Positions 43,488 through 52,526 of a DNA stretch of 64,000 nt are shown here, in pieces. The notes under the pieces are model-generated. The model made no database searches. It was not told the DNA's origin and was given only the letters and a program-made list of their open reading frames with translations. The DNA comes from Lentzea xinjiangensis (GTDB taxonomy: Bacteria > Actinomycetota > Actinomycetes > Mycobacteriales > Pseudonocardiaceae). Location of the stretch: contig NZ_FOFR01000032.1 of assembly GCF_900110955.1 (NCBI RefSeq), positions 21,155 through 85,154 on the forward strand, given 5' to 3'. Positions within the stretch are counted from its first letter, which is position 1. Every line of letters starts with the position of its first letter. Both the position numbers and the translations under genes were made by a program.

Positions 43488-44575
43488 GCACAACACTTTC
43501 CCACCGCACCCTCAACCGCACGCTCCTGGCGCGGCAGCTCCTCCTGGAGCGCACGGACATGCCGATCGTCCAGGCCGTCGAGCACCTCGGCGGCCTGCAG
43601 GCCCAGGCGCCGATCCCGCCCTACCTCGCGCTGTGGACGCGGCTCAAGCCGTACCAGGTCGACGCGCTGAGCAAGCTCATCATCGACCGCTCGCTGGTGC
43701 GCATGACGCTGTGGCGCGGCACGCTGCACCTGATCTCGGCCGACGACGTCTACCTCATGCGCACGGCGTTGCAGCCCGAGCTGAACAAGTGGGCGAAGAT
43801 CGTGATGCCACCGGCCCACCGCGTCGAGGTCGACCTGGCGGAGCTGGCGCGGATCACCCGCGAGTACGTCGACACCGAACCGCGCACCGTCGCGGAGATC
43901 GGCGCGCACCTGGAGGAGCACTTCCCCGAGGCGAAGGCGCGCGAGCTGTCGACGCAGGCGCAGCTCCTGGTGCCGATGGTCCAGGTCCCGCCGCGCGGGA
44001 TCTGGGGCGTCGGCGGGGTGCCGCAGAACGTCGCGATGGCCACCTGGCTCGGCAGGGAGCTGCCGTCCGAGGCCGCCGTGCCGGAGCTGATCACGCGGTA
44101 CCTGCGGGCGTTCGGCCCGGCGACGCTCGCGGACATGCAGGCCTGGTCGCGGTTGACCGGGCTCAAGGCGCACGCGGCCGAGCTCGACCTGGTGCGGTAC
44201 GAGAACGAGGACGGCAAGGTGCTGCTGGACGTGCCCGACGGCGTGATCGTGCCCGAGGACGTGCCGGCGCCCGCGCGGCTGCTGCCCGCGTTCGACAACG
44301 TGCTGCTGGGGCACGCCGACCGGACCCGGATCATGAGCGAGGAGGCGCGTTCGCGGTGGGGCGCCGTGCGCAACGGGGTGTTCCCGCCGACGTTCCTCGT
44401 GGACGGGTTCCTGCGCGGCACCTGGAACGTGGTGGAGACCAAGGACACCGCGACCCTCACGATCGAGCCGTACTCCAAGACGACGAAGAAGGACATGGCC
44501 GGCGTGGTCCGCGAGGCCAAGGCGGTGCTGAAGGTGATGGCACCGAAGAAAGCGCACGTGGTCGTCGCACCCTAA
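43484..44575 (+). CDS. Winged-helix DNA-binding (HTH_42) protein, AlkX/AlkZ-like
   Basis: 363 residues of the HTH_42 (PF06224) family: LLARQLLLERTDMPIVQAVEHLGGLQAQAP, MTLWRGTLHLISADD and LPAFDNVLLGHADRTRIM. Relatives include DNA glycosylases that unhook alkylation or interstrand cross-links (AlkX/YcaQ, AlkZ). The key Gln-x-Gln of that group is plausibly the QAQ in GGLQAQAP. Coupled by 4-nt overlap to the epoxide hydrolase: an epoxide-clearing enzyme with a possible DNA-lesion repair protein. Convergent overlap with the LysR gene (4 nt). Confidence 0.85.
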   Translation: MSTTLSHRTLNRTLLARQLLLERTDMPIVQAVEHLGGLQAQAPIPPYLALWTRLKPYQVDALSKLIIDRSLVRMTLWRGTLHLISADDVYLMRTALQPELNKWAKIVMPPAHRVEVDLAELARITREYVDTEPRTVAEIGAHLEEHFPEAKARELSTQAQLLVPMVQVPPRGIWGVGGVPQNVAMATWLGRELPSEAAVPELITRYLRAFGPATLADMQAWSRLTGLKAHAAELDLVRYENEDGKVLLDVPDGVIVPEDVPAPARLLPAFDNVLLGHADRTRIMSEEARSRWGAVRNGVFPPTFLVDGFLRGTWNVVETKDTATLTIEPYSKTTKKDMAGVVREAKAVLKVMAPKKAHVVVAP

Positions 44576-45465
44576 GGCGCCACCTGCCTGATCACGTCGA
44601 GAGCCGCGGTGATGGCGGGCCTGCGCGAGGCCTGGGTCCGCCACACCGCGTACAGCCGCCGCGTGGGCGTGGGGCGCAGCGGCACGGCTTTGACGCCGTC
44701 GGGCACCTCCCCCCGGCCCAGCCGTGGGATCAGCGCCACCCCGATCCCCTTGTCCAGCAACGCGATCTGCGTCCGGTACTCGCTGATGCGGTAGGCCACC
44801 ACCGGTTCGATGCCCGCGCCGTGGAACGTCCGCTCCAGCCAGTCGAAGCAGATCGACCCCTCCGTCTGGCAGATCCACCGCTCGCCGGCGAGGTCGGCGG
44901 GTTCGAGGAACTCCCTGCGCGACAACGGGTTCGTGGCGGGGATCAGCACCTCGGCGACGTCGTCGCCGAGGTAGGCGCGGGACAGCGACTCCGGCACCGG
45001 CAGCGGTGTGTTCGCCCAGTCGTGCACGATCGCCAGGTCGAGCTCGCCACGGGCGACGGCCCCGGTGGCGTAGGGCGGGTCGATCTCCGTGAGCCGCACG
45101 TCGAGGCCGGGGTGGTGCTCGATGAGGCCCCTCAGGACGTCCGGCAGCAGGCCGCGGGCGGCCGTGGCGAACGAGCCGATGCAGAGGCGGCCGATCGCGG
45201 CGCCGCGCTGCTCCTCCAGCGCCACCTCGGCCTCCTCGACGAGCTTCAGCACCCGGCCCGCGGTGTCGGCGAGCAGGCGGGCCGCGTCGGTGAGGCGAAC
45301 GCCCCTGCCCGCGCGTTCCAGCAGCGTGGTGCGGGTTTCGCGTTCGAGTTTCGCGATCTGCTGCGAGACCGCGGACGGCGTGTAACCGAGCACGTCCGCG
45401 GCGGCGCCCACCGTGCCGTGCACGGCGACGGCGTGCAGGGCCTTCAGCCTTCCCAAGTCGAGCAT
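44572..45465 (-). CDS. LysR family transcriptional regulator
   Basis: 297 residues. N-terminal HTH: LGRLKALHAVAVHGTVGAAADVLGYTPSAVSQQIAKLE. The periplasmic-binding-like effector domain follows (GSFATAARGLLPDVL ... LLDKGIGVALIPRLG). Divergent from the EamA transporter with a TAAGCA-N11-TGCTTA box between them. Probably controls that exporter and itself. Confidence 0.92.
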   Translation of the reverse strand: MLDLGRLKALHAVAVHGTVGAAADVLGYTPSAVSQQIAKLERETRTTLLERAGRGVRLTDAARLLADTAGRVLKLVEEAEVALEEQRGAAIGRLCIGSFATAARGLLPDVLRGLIEHHPGLDVRLTEIDPPYATGAVARGELDLAIVHDWANTPLPVPESLSRAYLGDDVAEVLIPATNPLSRREFLEPADLAGERWICQTEGSICFDWLERTFHGAGIEPVVAYRISEYRTQIALLDKGIGVALIPRLGRGEVPDGVKAVPLRPTPTRRLYAVWRTQASRRPAITAALDVIRQVAP

Positions 45466-45488
45466 GTAGCGATGCTAAAGCCAAAGCC

Positions 45489-45511
45489 TAAGCAACCGGA
45501 ACTGGTGCTTA
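45489..45511. promoter_or_regulatory. LysR box in the lysR-eamA intergenic region
   Basis: TAAGCA-N11-TGCTTA is a perfect 6-bp inverted repeat. This is the T-N11-A class of LysR operators, located 24 bp from the lysR start and 28 bp from the transporter start. Confidence 0.7.
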
Positions 45512-45538
45512 ATAGTTCGCACCCGCAAGCTTGAGCGC

Positions 45539-46432
45539 ATGAGTCCCCGCCACGTCCTGCTCGCTCTGCTGGTTGCCGCCATCTGGGGCTTCAACTTCGT
45601 CGTGCTCAAGGCAGGTCTCGACGAGTTCCCGCCGATCCTGTTCTCCGCCCTGCGGTTCCTCGCGGCGGCGGTGCCCGCGATCTTCTTCGTGGGGCGGCCC
45701 TCCGTGCCGTGGCGCTGGATCATCGCGGTCGGGCTGGTGCTGGGCGTCGCGAAGTTCAGCTTCCTGTTCATCGGCCTCGACGCGGGCATGCCGGCCGGCC
45801 TGTCCAGCCTCGTGCTGCAGAGCCAGGTGATCTTCACCGCGGTGTTCGCCGCGGTCGTGCTGCGGGAACGGCCGAAGCCCGTGCAGATCGCCGGGATCGG
45901 CCTGGCGGTGGCCGGGATCGGGCTGATCGCGTGGGACTACGGGATGTCGTCGCCGCTGCTCGGGTTCCTGCTCGTCGTCGCCGCGGCGGCGTGCTGGGGC
46001 GTGTCGAACGTGCTGATGCGGTACGCGCGGCCCGCCGACACGCTGCGGTTCATGGTGTGGGTGAGCGCGGTGGCGGTGCTGCCCTTGTTCCTGCTCGCCT
46101 TCCTCACCGAGGACCTGTCGGCGCTGGGCGGGCTGGACTGGACCGGCGTGGGCGCGATCGGGTACGTCGCGTGGATCTCGACGCTGCTGGGCTTCGGCGT
46201 GTGGGGGTTCCTGCTGCGCCGGTACGAGTCGTCGGTCGTCGCGCCGTTCTCCTTGCTGGTGCCCGTGTTCGGCATGTTCTCGGCGTGGGCGTTCCTCGGC
46301 GAGGACCTGACCGTGCTGCGGACCGCGGCCGGCGGGGTCGTGCTGCTGGGACTGGCTATCCCGCAGCTCGCGGGGCGCCGGGCGGCACGAGCGGAAGCCC
46401 GGCGGGAGCCCCTCGTTCCAGCAGGTCGATGA
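45539..46432 (+). CDS. EamA/DMT family transporter
   Basis: 297 residues with two repeated EamA domains of five helices each. The first begins LLALLVAAIWGFNFVVLKAGLDEFPPILFSALRF, and each repeat ends with an Arg-Glu loop (VVLRERPKPVQ and FLGEDLTVLR). It is most similar to EamA-like amino-acid metabolite exporters. Divergent LysR control. The 3' end overlaps convergent cobQ by 77 nt. Confidence 0.9.
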   Translation: MSPRHVLLALLVAAIWGFNFVVLKAGLDEFPPILFSALRFLAAAVPAIFFVGRPSVPWRWIIAVGLVLGVAKFSFLFIGLDAGMPAGLSSLVLQSQVIFTAVFAAVVLRERPKPVQIAGIGLAVAGIGLIAWDYGMSSPLLGFLLVVAAAACWGVSNVLMRYARPADTLRFMVWVSAVAVLPLFLLAFLTEDLSALGGLDWTGVGAIGYVAWISTLLGFGVWGFLLRRYESSVVAPFSLLVPVFGMFSAWAFLGEDLTVLRTAAGGVVLLGLAIPQLAGRRAARAEARREPLVPAGR

Positions 46433-47855
46433 CGGCCTTCGTGTCGAGGTGGTCGGCGACCAGGTCGCCCAGCAGGTCGAGCTGGGCCTCGCGGGCGGCC
46501 TGGAAGCTCACCTCCTCCGGCTCGAAGTCCCGGCCGGCGCGCTCGGCGGCCCAGCGCAGGAACCGGCGGCGGAAGGCGTCGTTCTCCAGCAGGCCGTGCC
46601 AGTGCGTGCCGAGGACGCGGTCCGCCTGCGCGCCCTCGTCCCCGATGAGCGGGGCCTCGGTGCTGCGGACGACCTGGCCGTGGTGGATCTCGTAGCCGGT
46701 GACGGGTTCCTCCCACGCGGTGCCCGACGGCGTGGCGAGGGTCTTCCGCGGCTGGAAGCGGATGTCGACGTCGAGCAGGCCCAGCCCGTCGGTCCTCCCG
46801 CGCTTGGACTCCACGTCGTCCTCGATGCTCTTCGCCAGCATCTGGAAGCCGCCGCAGATGCCGAGGACCGGTCCGGTGAACCGCCGGACCGCCTCCGCCA
46901 GACCGGTTTCGCGCAACCAGGCGAGGTCGGCGACGGTGGCCTTGGAACCGGGGAGCACCACCAGGTCCGCGTCCGCCAGCCGCGACGGCTCGGTCACGAA
47001 CCGCACGGACACACCGGGCTCGCAGGCCAGCGCCTCGACGTCGGTCGCGTTGGAGATGCGCGGAAGCCTGACCACGGCCACGCGCAGCCAGTCCCGCCTC
47101 GGCGGACGCGGCCTGCCGACCACGCCGTCGGCGGTGTAGGACAACGAGTCCTCGGCGTCGAGCCACAGCTCCTCCCGCCACGGCAGCACGCCGAGCACCG
47201 GTCGTCCCGTCAACGCCCTGAGCTGGCGCAGCCCCGGTTCGAGCAGGCGCTCGTCGCCGCGGAACTTGTTGATGACGAAGCCGGAGACCAGCGCCTGGTC
47301 GGCCGCGTCCAGCACCGCGACCGTGCCGAAGAGGTGCGCGAACACACCCCCGCGGTCGATGTCGCCGACGACCAGCACCGGGAGGCCGGCGCGCGTCGCC
47401 AGGCCCATGTTCGCGATGTCGTCGGCGCGCAGGTTGATCTCGGCGGGCGAACCCGCTCCCTCGCAGACGACGACCTCGTGACCGGCCCGCAGTGAGTCCA
47501 AAGTGGAGAGAACGGTGTCGAGCAGGTCACGCTTGCGCTCGCGGTAGCTGAGCGCCGACACCTCGCCCACGGCCTGACCGAGCACCACCACCTGGGACGT
47601 GCGGTCGCTGCCCGGCTTGAGCAGCACCGGGTTGAACCGCACGCTCGGCTCCTTGAACGCCGCGCGCGCCTGCAACGCCTGGGCCCGGCCGATCTCCCCG
47701 CCGTCCAGTGTGACGAAGGAGTTGTTGGACATGTTCTGCGCCTTGAACGGCACGACGTCGACGCCCTGGCGTGCCAGGAAGCGGCACAGGCCGGCCACCA
47801 GGACGCTCTTGCCCGCGTCCGAGGTCGTTCCACAGATCAACATCGCGCCCCGCAT
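46356..47855 (-). CDS. cobQ: Cobyric acid synthase
   Basis: 499 residues: ATP site MLICGTTSDAGKSVLVAGLCR, substrate motif VVPFKAQNMSNNSFVTLDGGEIGRAQ, and a C-terminal glutamine amidotransferase domain with the Cys in GPVLGICGGFQMLAKSI and the His in VTGYEIHHGQV. It amidates the b, d, e and g side chains of adenosylcobyrinic acid diamide. It sits 32 kb from the riboswitch operon with no visible B12 box. ATG 47855 is chosen; ATG 47873 or 47876 are alternatives. Confidence 0.95.
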   Translation of the reverse strand: MRGAMLICGTTSDAGKSVLVAGLCRFLARQGVDVVPFKAQNMSNNSFVTLDGGEIGRAQALQARAAFKEPSVRFNPVLLKPGSDRTSQVVVLGQAVGEVSALSYRERKRDLLDTVLSTLDSLRAGHEVVVCEGAGSPAEINLRADDIANMGLATRAGLPVLVVGDIDRGGVFAHLFGTVAVLDAADQALVSGFVINKFRGDERLLEPGLRQLRALTGRPVLGVLPWREELWLDAEDSLSYTADGVVGRPRPPRRDWLRVAVVRLPRISNATDVEALACEPGVSVRFVTEPSRLADADLVVLPGSKATVADLAWLRETGLAEAVRRFTGPVLGICGGFQMLAKSIEDDVESKRGRTDGLGLLDVDIRFQPRKTLATPSGTAWEEPVTGYEIHHGQVVRSTEAPLIGDEGAQADRVLGTHWHGLLENDAFRRRFLRWAAERAGRDFEPEEVSFQAAREAQLDLLGDLVADHLDTKAVIDLLERGAPAGLPLVPPGAPRAAG

Positions 47856-47883
47856 GGACGCCAATGCTGCCATCATCACCCCC

Positions 47884-48564
47884 ATGCTCACCGTCGTGCT
47901 CATGCACAGCCCGTTCCTCGGCCCGTCGAGCATGCGTCCGCTCGCCGACGAACTGGCCTCCGACGGGGTGGGAGTGCTGCTGGTCGACCTGCAGATGACC
48001 GTCAACGAGGCCCCGGTGCACCAGCGGCTGATCGGCGCCTTCGCGGACGCCCTGGAGGACGCGGGCGTGGCCGGGCCGCTGGTCCTGGTGGGCCACAGCG
48101 GCGCGGGCCCGTTGCTGCCGGGGTTCGCCTACGCCCTGGAGGTAGACGTGGCGGGCCTGGTGTTCCTCGACTCCGACCTGCCGACGCCGGGCAGGTCGTG
48201 GCGCGAGACCGTCGACCCCGCGCTGGTGAGCCAGGTCAAGGCGTCGGTGCGGAACGGCAAGCTGCCGCGCTGGGACCGGTGGTTCGACTCGGACCCGCTG
48301 CGGCTCGTGCCCGCCGGGCTGCGCGAGGAGGTGCGCGACGAGGCGCCCGAGGTGCCGTGGGAGTTCCTCAAGGAGCAGCGCCCGGTCGTCGAGTGGTCCG
48401 GTGCGTGCGGGTACGTGCTGCTGTCGCCGGTCTACGAGGACGCGGCGGCCAGGGCGGAGGAGCTGGGGTGGCCCGTCGAGCGCCTCGAGTCGCACCACCT
48501 GGCGGCCGCGACGTCGCCCTCTGCGGTCGCGGCCGCGCTGCGGTCGGTGATCAGCAGACTGTGA
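47884..48564 (+). CDS. Alpha/beta hydrolase fold protein
   Basis: 226 residues. Early oxyanion region VVLMHSPFLGPSSMRPLADEL, nucleophile elbow LVLVGHSGAGPLLPGFAYAL (GHSGA), then VFLDSDLPTPG and a C-terminal His in LESHHLAAATSP. It lacks a signal peptide. No substrate is inferable. Divergent from cobQ with only 28 bp between starts; its 3' end overlaps convergent map by 14 nt. An in-frame ATG also exists upstream at 47857. Confidence 0.78.
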   Translation: MLTVVLMHSPFLGPSSMRPLADELASDGVGVLLVDLQMTVNEAPVHQRLIGAFADALEDAGVAGPLVLVGHSGAGPLLPGFAYALEVDVAGLVFLDSDLPTPGRSWRETVDPALVSQVKASVRNGKLPRWDRWFDSDPLRLVPAGLREEVRDEAPEVPWEFLKEQRPVVEWSGACGYVLLSPVYEDAAARAEELGWPVERLESHHLAAATSPSAVAAALRSVISRL

Positions 48565-49408
48565 GGATCTCCGAGCCGGTCTCCGTGACGACGATGGTGT
48601 GCTCGAACTGAGCGGTCCAGCTCTTGTCCTTGGTGGTGACGGTCCAGCCGTCGTCCCACATCTCGCCCTCGTAGTCGCCGAGCGTGATCATCGGCTCGAT
48701 CGTGAACGTCATGCCGGGCTCGAGCACGGTCTTCACCGACGGCTCGTCGTAGTGCAGCACCACGAGGCCGCTGTGGAACGTGCGGCCGATGCCGTGACCG
48801 GTGAAGTCGCGCACCACGCCGTAGCCGAACCGGTTCGCGTACGCCTCGATCACGCGGCCGACCACGTTGAGCTCACGACCGGGCTTGACGGCCTTGATCG
48901 CGCGCATCGTCGCCTCGTGCGTGCGCTCGACGAGCAGCTTGGCCTCCTCCGAGACGTTGCCCGCGAGGAAGGTGGCGTTCGTGTCGCCGTGCACACCGCC
49001 GATGAACGCCGTCACGTCGATGTTCACGATGTCGCCGTCCTCGACGACCGTGGAGTCCGGGATGCCGTGGCAGATCACCTCGTTCAGCGAGGTGCAGCAC
49101 GACTTCGGGAAGCCGCGGTAGCCGAGCGTCGACGGGTACGCGCCGTTGTCGCACAGGAACTCGTGCGCCACGGCGTCGATCTCGTCGGTCGTCACGCCGG
49201 GGACGACGACCTTGCCCGCTTCCTGCAGCGCCTGCGCGGCCAGCCGGCCGGCGACGCGCATGGCCTCGATGATCTCCGGTGTCTGCACCCACGGGTCGGT
49301 GCCGCGCTGCGGCGCGGGCTTGTCGACGTACTCGGGACGCACGATGCGCGAGGGCACCTGACGCCGCGGAGATTGCACACCGGGTTGCAGGGGAGCACGA
49401 ACAGCCAT
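48551..49408 (-). CDS. map: Type I methionine aminopeptidase
   Basis: 285 residues with the five metal ligands in NIDVTAFIGG, VHGDTNATF, GHGIGRTFHSG, FTIEPM and TAQFEHTIVVT. The ~40-residue N-terminal extension rich in Pro and Arg (APLQPGVQSPRRQVPSRIV) is the SH3-binding-type linker of MapB in mycobacteria, of equal length. It removes initiator Met from nascent proteins. ATG 49408 gives MAVRAPLQPG. It lies 10 nt after the short ORF below. Confidence 0.95.
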   Translation of the reverse strand: MAVRAPLQPGVQSPRRQVPSRIVRPEYVDKPAPQRGTDPWVQTPEIIEAMRVAGRLAAQALQEAGKVVVPGVTTDEIDAVAHEFLCDNGAYPSTLGYRGFPKSCCTSLNEVICHGIPDSTVVEDGDIVNIDVTAFIGGVHGDTNATFLAGNVSEEAKLLVERTHEATMRAIKAVKPGRELNVVGRVIEAYANRFGYGVVRDFTGHGIGRTFHSGLVVLHYDEPSVKTVLEPGMTFTIEPMITLGDYEGEMWDDGWTVTTKDKSWTAQFEHTIVVTETGSEILTVC

Positions 49409-49418
49409 GTGCTCCAGA

Positions 49419-49547
49419 TTAGCCTTGCGCGCCCTGGCCGCCTTGAGCCCGGTCCTCGGCCGACGGCTCGGGCAGCCGGGGCGCCGGCAGCAGGACACCC
49501 GCCCGGACCAGGCGTTCCCTCATCGTCAGGTCTGCGGTCTTGCTCAT
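49419..49547 (-). CDS. Small 42-residue hypothetical protein between pbp and map
   Basis: ATG at 49547 overlaps the stop of the transpeptidase gene by one base (TGATG). The frame runs 42 codons to TAA: MSKTADLTMRERLVRAGVLL then a Pro/Gly/Gln-rich tail. The tight coupling on both sides supports translation. No known domain. It may be a small regulator, or simply a spacer ORF that keeps ribosomes moving into map. Confidence 0.5.
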   Translation of the reverse strand: MSKTADLTMRERLVRAGVLLPAPRLPEPSAEDRAQGGQGAQG

Positions 49548-51337
49548 CACGGCACCGCCTTGAGGAACCTCGCTGCCACGTCCACGGCCGGAGTCGAGGT
49601 CTCCCCGCTGAGCACCAGGGTCGCGAACGCGACATCGCCCCGATAGCCCATGAACCAGCCGTGTGAGTGCACGCCGTCACCGAACTGCGCGGTGCCAGTC
49701 TTGCCCCGCACGTCTCCGTACGGCTTGAGTTGCGGTGCAGTGCCGTAGTCGACGACCTCGCGCATCATCTGCCGCACCGGGTCGAGCACGGCGGCCGTCG
49801 GCGGGGTGGGCTGCTTGTCGGCTTTGGTCTCCTTGCCCCGCACGAGCTGCGGCACCGGCATCGAGCCCTTCGCGATGGACGCCGAGACCAGCGCCATGCC
49901 GAACGGCGACGCGAGCACCTTGCCCTGGCCGAACGCGTCCTCCGCCCGTTCCACGACGTCGGCAGCGGGCGGCACGGAGCCGGTGATCGTCGTCAGCCCC
50001 GGCACGTCGAAGTCGACGCCGAGGCCCAGCGACAACGCGGAGTCGGTCAGCAGGCCCGCCGGCATGTCGACGGCGAGCTGGGCGAACGTGGTGTTGCAGG
50101 AGAACGCGAACGCCGACCGCAGCGGGATGGTGCCCTTGTCGAACTCGCCGGAGTTCGGCACGATCCGCCGCCCGGCGATGGTGGTCTTGCCGGGACACGG
50201 CAGCGGGGTGTCGGCGGTGACCTTGCCGGACCCGATCGCGGCCAGCGCGGACACGGCCTTCATCGTCGAGCCCGGCGGGAACTGGCCGGTGAGCGCCAGC
50301 GCGCCCTGGGCGTCGGCGGGGTCGTTCTGCGCGACGGCCAGGATGTCACCGGTCGACGGCTGGATCGCCACCAGCATGGTGGGCTGCGTGACCGGTTCGA
50401 CGGCGTCCTCGGCGGCGGTCTGGATCGCGCGGGACAGGGCGGTGTTCACGGCCTTGGCTGGCTCGGCGGCCTTCGAGTGCAGCTCGTCGACCTCACTGCC
50501 CTGCGCGTCGACCGTGGCGACGCGGAAGCCCGCGTTGCCGGCGATGTCGTTCTCGACCAGCTTGCGCACGGCGGGCAGCACCTGCGAGCCGAAGGTGCGG
50601 CTCGGCGCGAGCAGGGAGGTCTGCGAGGTGAACCGCACACCGGGCAGCTCGTAGATCCGCGGCTTGACGGTCTGGTAGTCGGGGTCGCGCAGCGCCGCCA
50701 CCTGGTAGGCCTGGCCCTCGGGGGTCTTGCCGACCCCTTCGGTGATCGACTGCTGGGTGATCGCCTTGTCGAACGGGTTCAGCGCCTCGGCGAGCGTCTT
50801 CGCGACCGCGCCGACGTCACCGGCCTCCTTCGCCACGACCAGCACGGACACGACGCGCTCAGGCGCCAGCAGCGGCGTGCCGTCGCGGTCGAGCACCGGC
50901 GCCGGGTCCGGCTTGAGCTCGGTGAGCCGCACGGTCTGCTGCGGCGCGAGCTTCGGGTGCACCACCGACGACGACCAGTGCACCTTCCACGTGTCGCCCT
51001 CTTGGCGCACGTCGAACTTGGCCGGGTACGTCCAGCGGCGGTTCTTGCCCAGGTCCCAGTCGAGCGTGACGCTCGCCTCCGAGGCCGTCTCCCCGTTCTT
51101 GCGGAGCTGGTCGACCTTGCCGGTCAGGGCTTCCGGCTTCAGCGCACCGCGGAACTTCTCCAGGGTGTCCTTGGCCTCGGTGGGGTTGTCGGTCAGCCCG
51201 GCGGCGCCCTGCACGTCACCGGACGCGAGCTTCGCCAGGAAGTCGTTGGTGATCTCCGGGGCACCCGGTTCCGACCTGAACAGCCCACAGCCGCTCACCG
51301 TCACCAGCACCACCGTGATCGTCGCGAGAAGGCGCAC
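49547..51337 (-). CDS. Lipoprotein penicillin-binding protein (NTF2-like N-terminal, transpeptidase)
   Basis: 596 residues. Lipobox VTVSGC near residue 17. An NTF2-like MecA_N domain (ITNDFLAKLASGDVQGAAGL), then PBP dimerisation and transpeptidase domains. Active-site motifs: SxxK in FPPGSTMKAVSAL, SxN in FSCNTTFAQL and KTG in RGKTGTAQFG. It cross-links peptidoglycan outside the membrane. Members of this class often have low beta-lactam affinity. It heads a coupled pbp-orf42-map set on the minus strand. Confidence 0.93.
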   Translation of the reverse strand: MRLLATITVVLVTVSGCGLFRSEPGAPEITNDFLAKLASGDVQGAAGLTDNPTEAKDTLEKFRGALKPEALTGKVDQLRKNGETASEASVTLDWDLGKNRRWTYPAKFDVRQEGDTWKVHWSSSVVHPKLAPQQTVRLTELKPDPAPVLDRDGTPLLAPERVVSVLVVAKEAGDVGAVAKTLAEALNPFDKAITQQSITEGVGKTPEGQAYQVAALRDPDYQTVKPRIYELPGVRFTSQTSLLAPSRTFGSQVLPAVRKLVENDIAGNAGFRVATVDAQGSEVDELHSKAAEPAKAVNTALSRAIQTAAEDAVEPVTQPTMLVAIQPSTGDILAVAQNDPADAQGALALTGQFPPGSTMKAVSALAAIGSGKVTADTPLPCPGKTTIAGRRIVPNSGEFDKGTIPLRSAFAFSCNTTFAQLAVDMPAGLLTDSALSLGLGVDFDVPGLTTITGSVPPAADVVERAEDAFGQGKVLASPFGMALVSASIAKGSMPVPQLVRGKETKADKQPTPPTAAVLDPVRQMMREVVDYGTAPQLKPYGDVRGKTGTAQFGDGVHSHGWFMGYRGDVAFATLVLSGETSTPAVDVAARFLKAVP

Positions 51338-51355
51338 CCGCGCGAGTATGCCCGT

Positions 51356-52207
51356 TCAGAAGAGGACGGTGGCGTACTGCCCGACTTGTTCGAAGCCGAT
51401 CCGCCGGTACGCGGCCTGCGCGACGTGGTTGTAACCGTTGACGTAGAGGCTCGCCGTGCGGTTGAGGACGCGGGTCAGCCGGTCGGCCACCGCCGCCGTG
51501 CCCGCCGTGCCGATGCCTTCCCCGCGGCGGTCCGGGCGCACCCAGACGCCCTGGATCTGGCCCACCTTGCTCGACATGGCGCCGATCTCGGCCTTGAAGA
51601 CGACCTCGCCGTCCTCGAACCTGGCGAAGGCCCTGCCCGCGGCGATCAGCTCGCTCACCCGCGCCCGGTAGCCCGCGCCACCGTCCTCGGCGCACGGGTC
51701 GATGCCGACCTCCTCGATGAACATCGAGACGGCCGCGGGGAGGTACCGGCCGATCTCGTTCGGCCGCACCTGCCGGACCAGCGGGTCCGGGGTGATCTTC
51801 GGGCTGGCCGAGATGGCCATCAGCGGCTGGTCCGCGCGGACCTCCCTGGCCGGGCCCCAGTCGGGCTGGAGCTCGTCCCAGAGGGTCAGGACCTGCTCCG
51901 CCGGGCCCACCAGGCTGGAGCACATCCGGCCCCGCCTGCGGGCGCGGTCGGCGAACATGCGCATGGCCGTCGCGCTGCCCCTGAGGGGGATCAGGTTGGG
52001 CCCCGAGAAGCACAGGCCGTCGACCTTGCCCCGCAGTGGCCTGGGGTCCGACGCCCACATCTCGCCGCCCAGGCGCCACGGGTCCAGACCGGCCACTTCC
52101 ACCCTGGCTGCGACCATGCACGCGGCCACGGGGTCGTCGTCGAAGACCCCGCGCACGTCGATCAGGTCGCGCTCGTCGAGCACGCGCGCTCCGGCCAGCC
52201 TCAGCAC
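51356..52207 (-). CDS. DUF4081-GNAT acetyltransferase
   Basis: 283 residues. The N-terminal half (VFDDDPVAACMVAARVEVAG ... GKVDGLCFSGPNLIPL) is the DUF4081 type. The C-terminal GNAT carries KAEIGAMSSKVGQIQGVWV and the acetyl-CoA loop PDRRGEGIGTAGTAAV, ending YNHVAQAAYRRIGFEQVG. This two-domain protein sits beside ispG in mycobacteria as well (Rv2867c, from memory). Substrate unknown. It precedes the PBP gene by 18 nt, same strand. Confidence 0.88.
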   Translation of the reverse strand: MLRLAGARVLDERDLIDVRGVFDDDPVAACMVAARVEVAGLDPWRLGGEMWASDPRPLRGKVDGLCFSGPNLIPLRGSATAMRMFADRARRRGRMCSSLVGPAEQVLTLWDELQPDWGPAREVRADQPLMAISASPKITPDPLVRQVRPNEIGRYLPAAVSMFIEEVGIDPCAEDGGAGYRARVSELIAAGRAFARFEDGEVVFKAEIGAMSSKVGQIQGVWVRPDRRGEGIGTAGTAAVADRLTRVLNRTASLYVNGYNHVAQAAYRRIGFEQVGQYATVLF

Positions 52208-52314
52208 GGCATCCAGCGTGCCAGATCGTGCGCGTTCATGACATCAGCCAACCGTGCGGAGCACGGGTGACGGTACGCACGCACGGAGTCGGTTTGATCC
52301 CTGTGGGTGTGCTC

Positions 52315-52369
52315 TTCCGGGACGTTCCTGTTCCGGGACGTTCCTGTTCCGGGACGTTCTTGTTCCGGG
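52315..52369. repeat. Tandem 16-nt repeat, about 3.4 copies
   Basis: TTCCGGGACGTTCCTG is repeated at 52315, 52331 and 52347 (the third with one change), followed by a partial copy. It is in the 478-nt gap 52208-52685 between the GNAT gene and ispG. Short ORFs predicted across it are low-complexity translation artefacts. The unit contains the near-palindrome GGGACGTTCC. Confidence 0.8.
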
Positions 52370-52526
52370 CGCGGGGCTCCGCCGATCTGGTCCATGACCT
52401 GCCGGCGCCGCGCGAGTTGGTGGCACACCTGTCGGTGTGGCCGTCTTGCTGTTGCATGCGTGTCCGGGCGCGGCGTGGTCCCCCGCCTCATAAAGCGCCG
52501 ATGACGGCTCACCGTCGCCATCGAAA

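Noticed and set aside
52315..52369. Possible CRISPR-like array
   Set aside because: The 16-nt units are directly adjacent without spacers and no cas genes are nearby.
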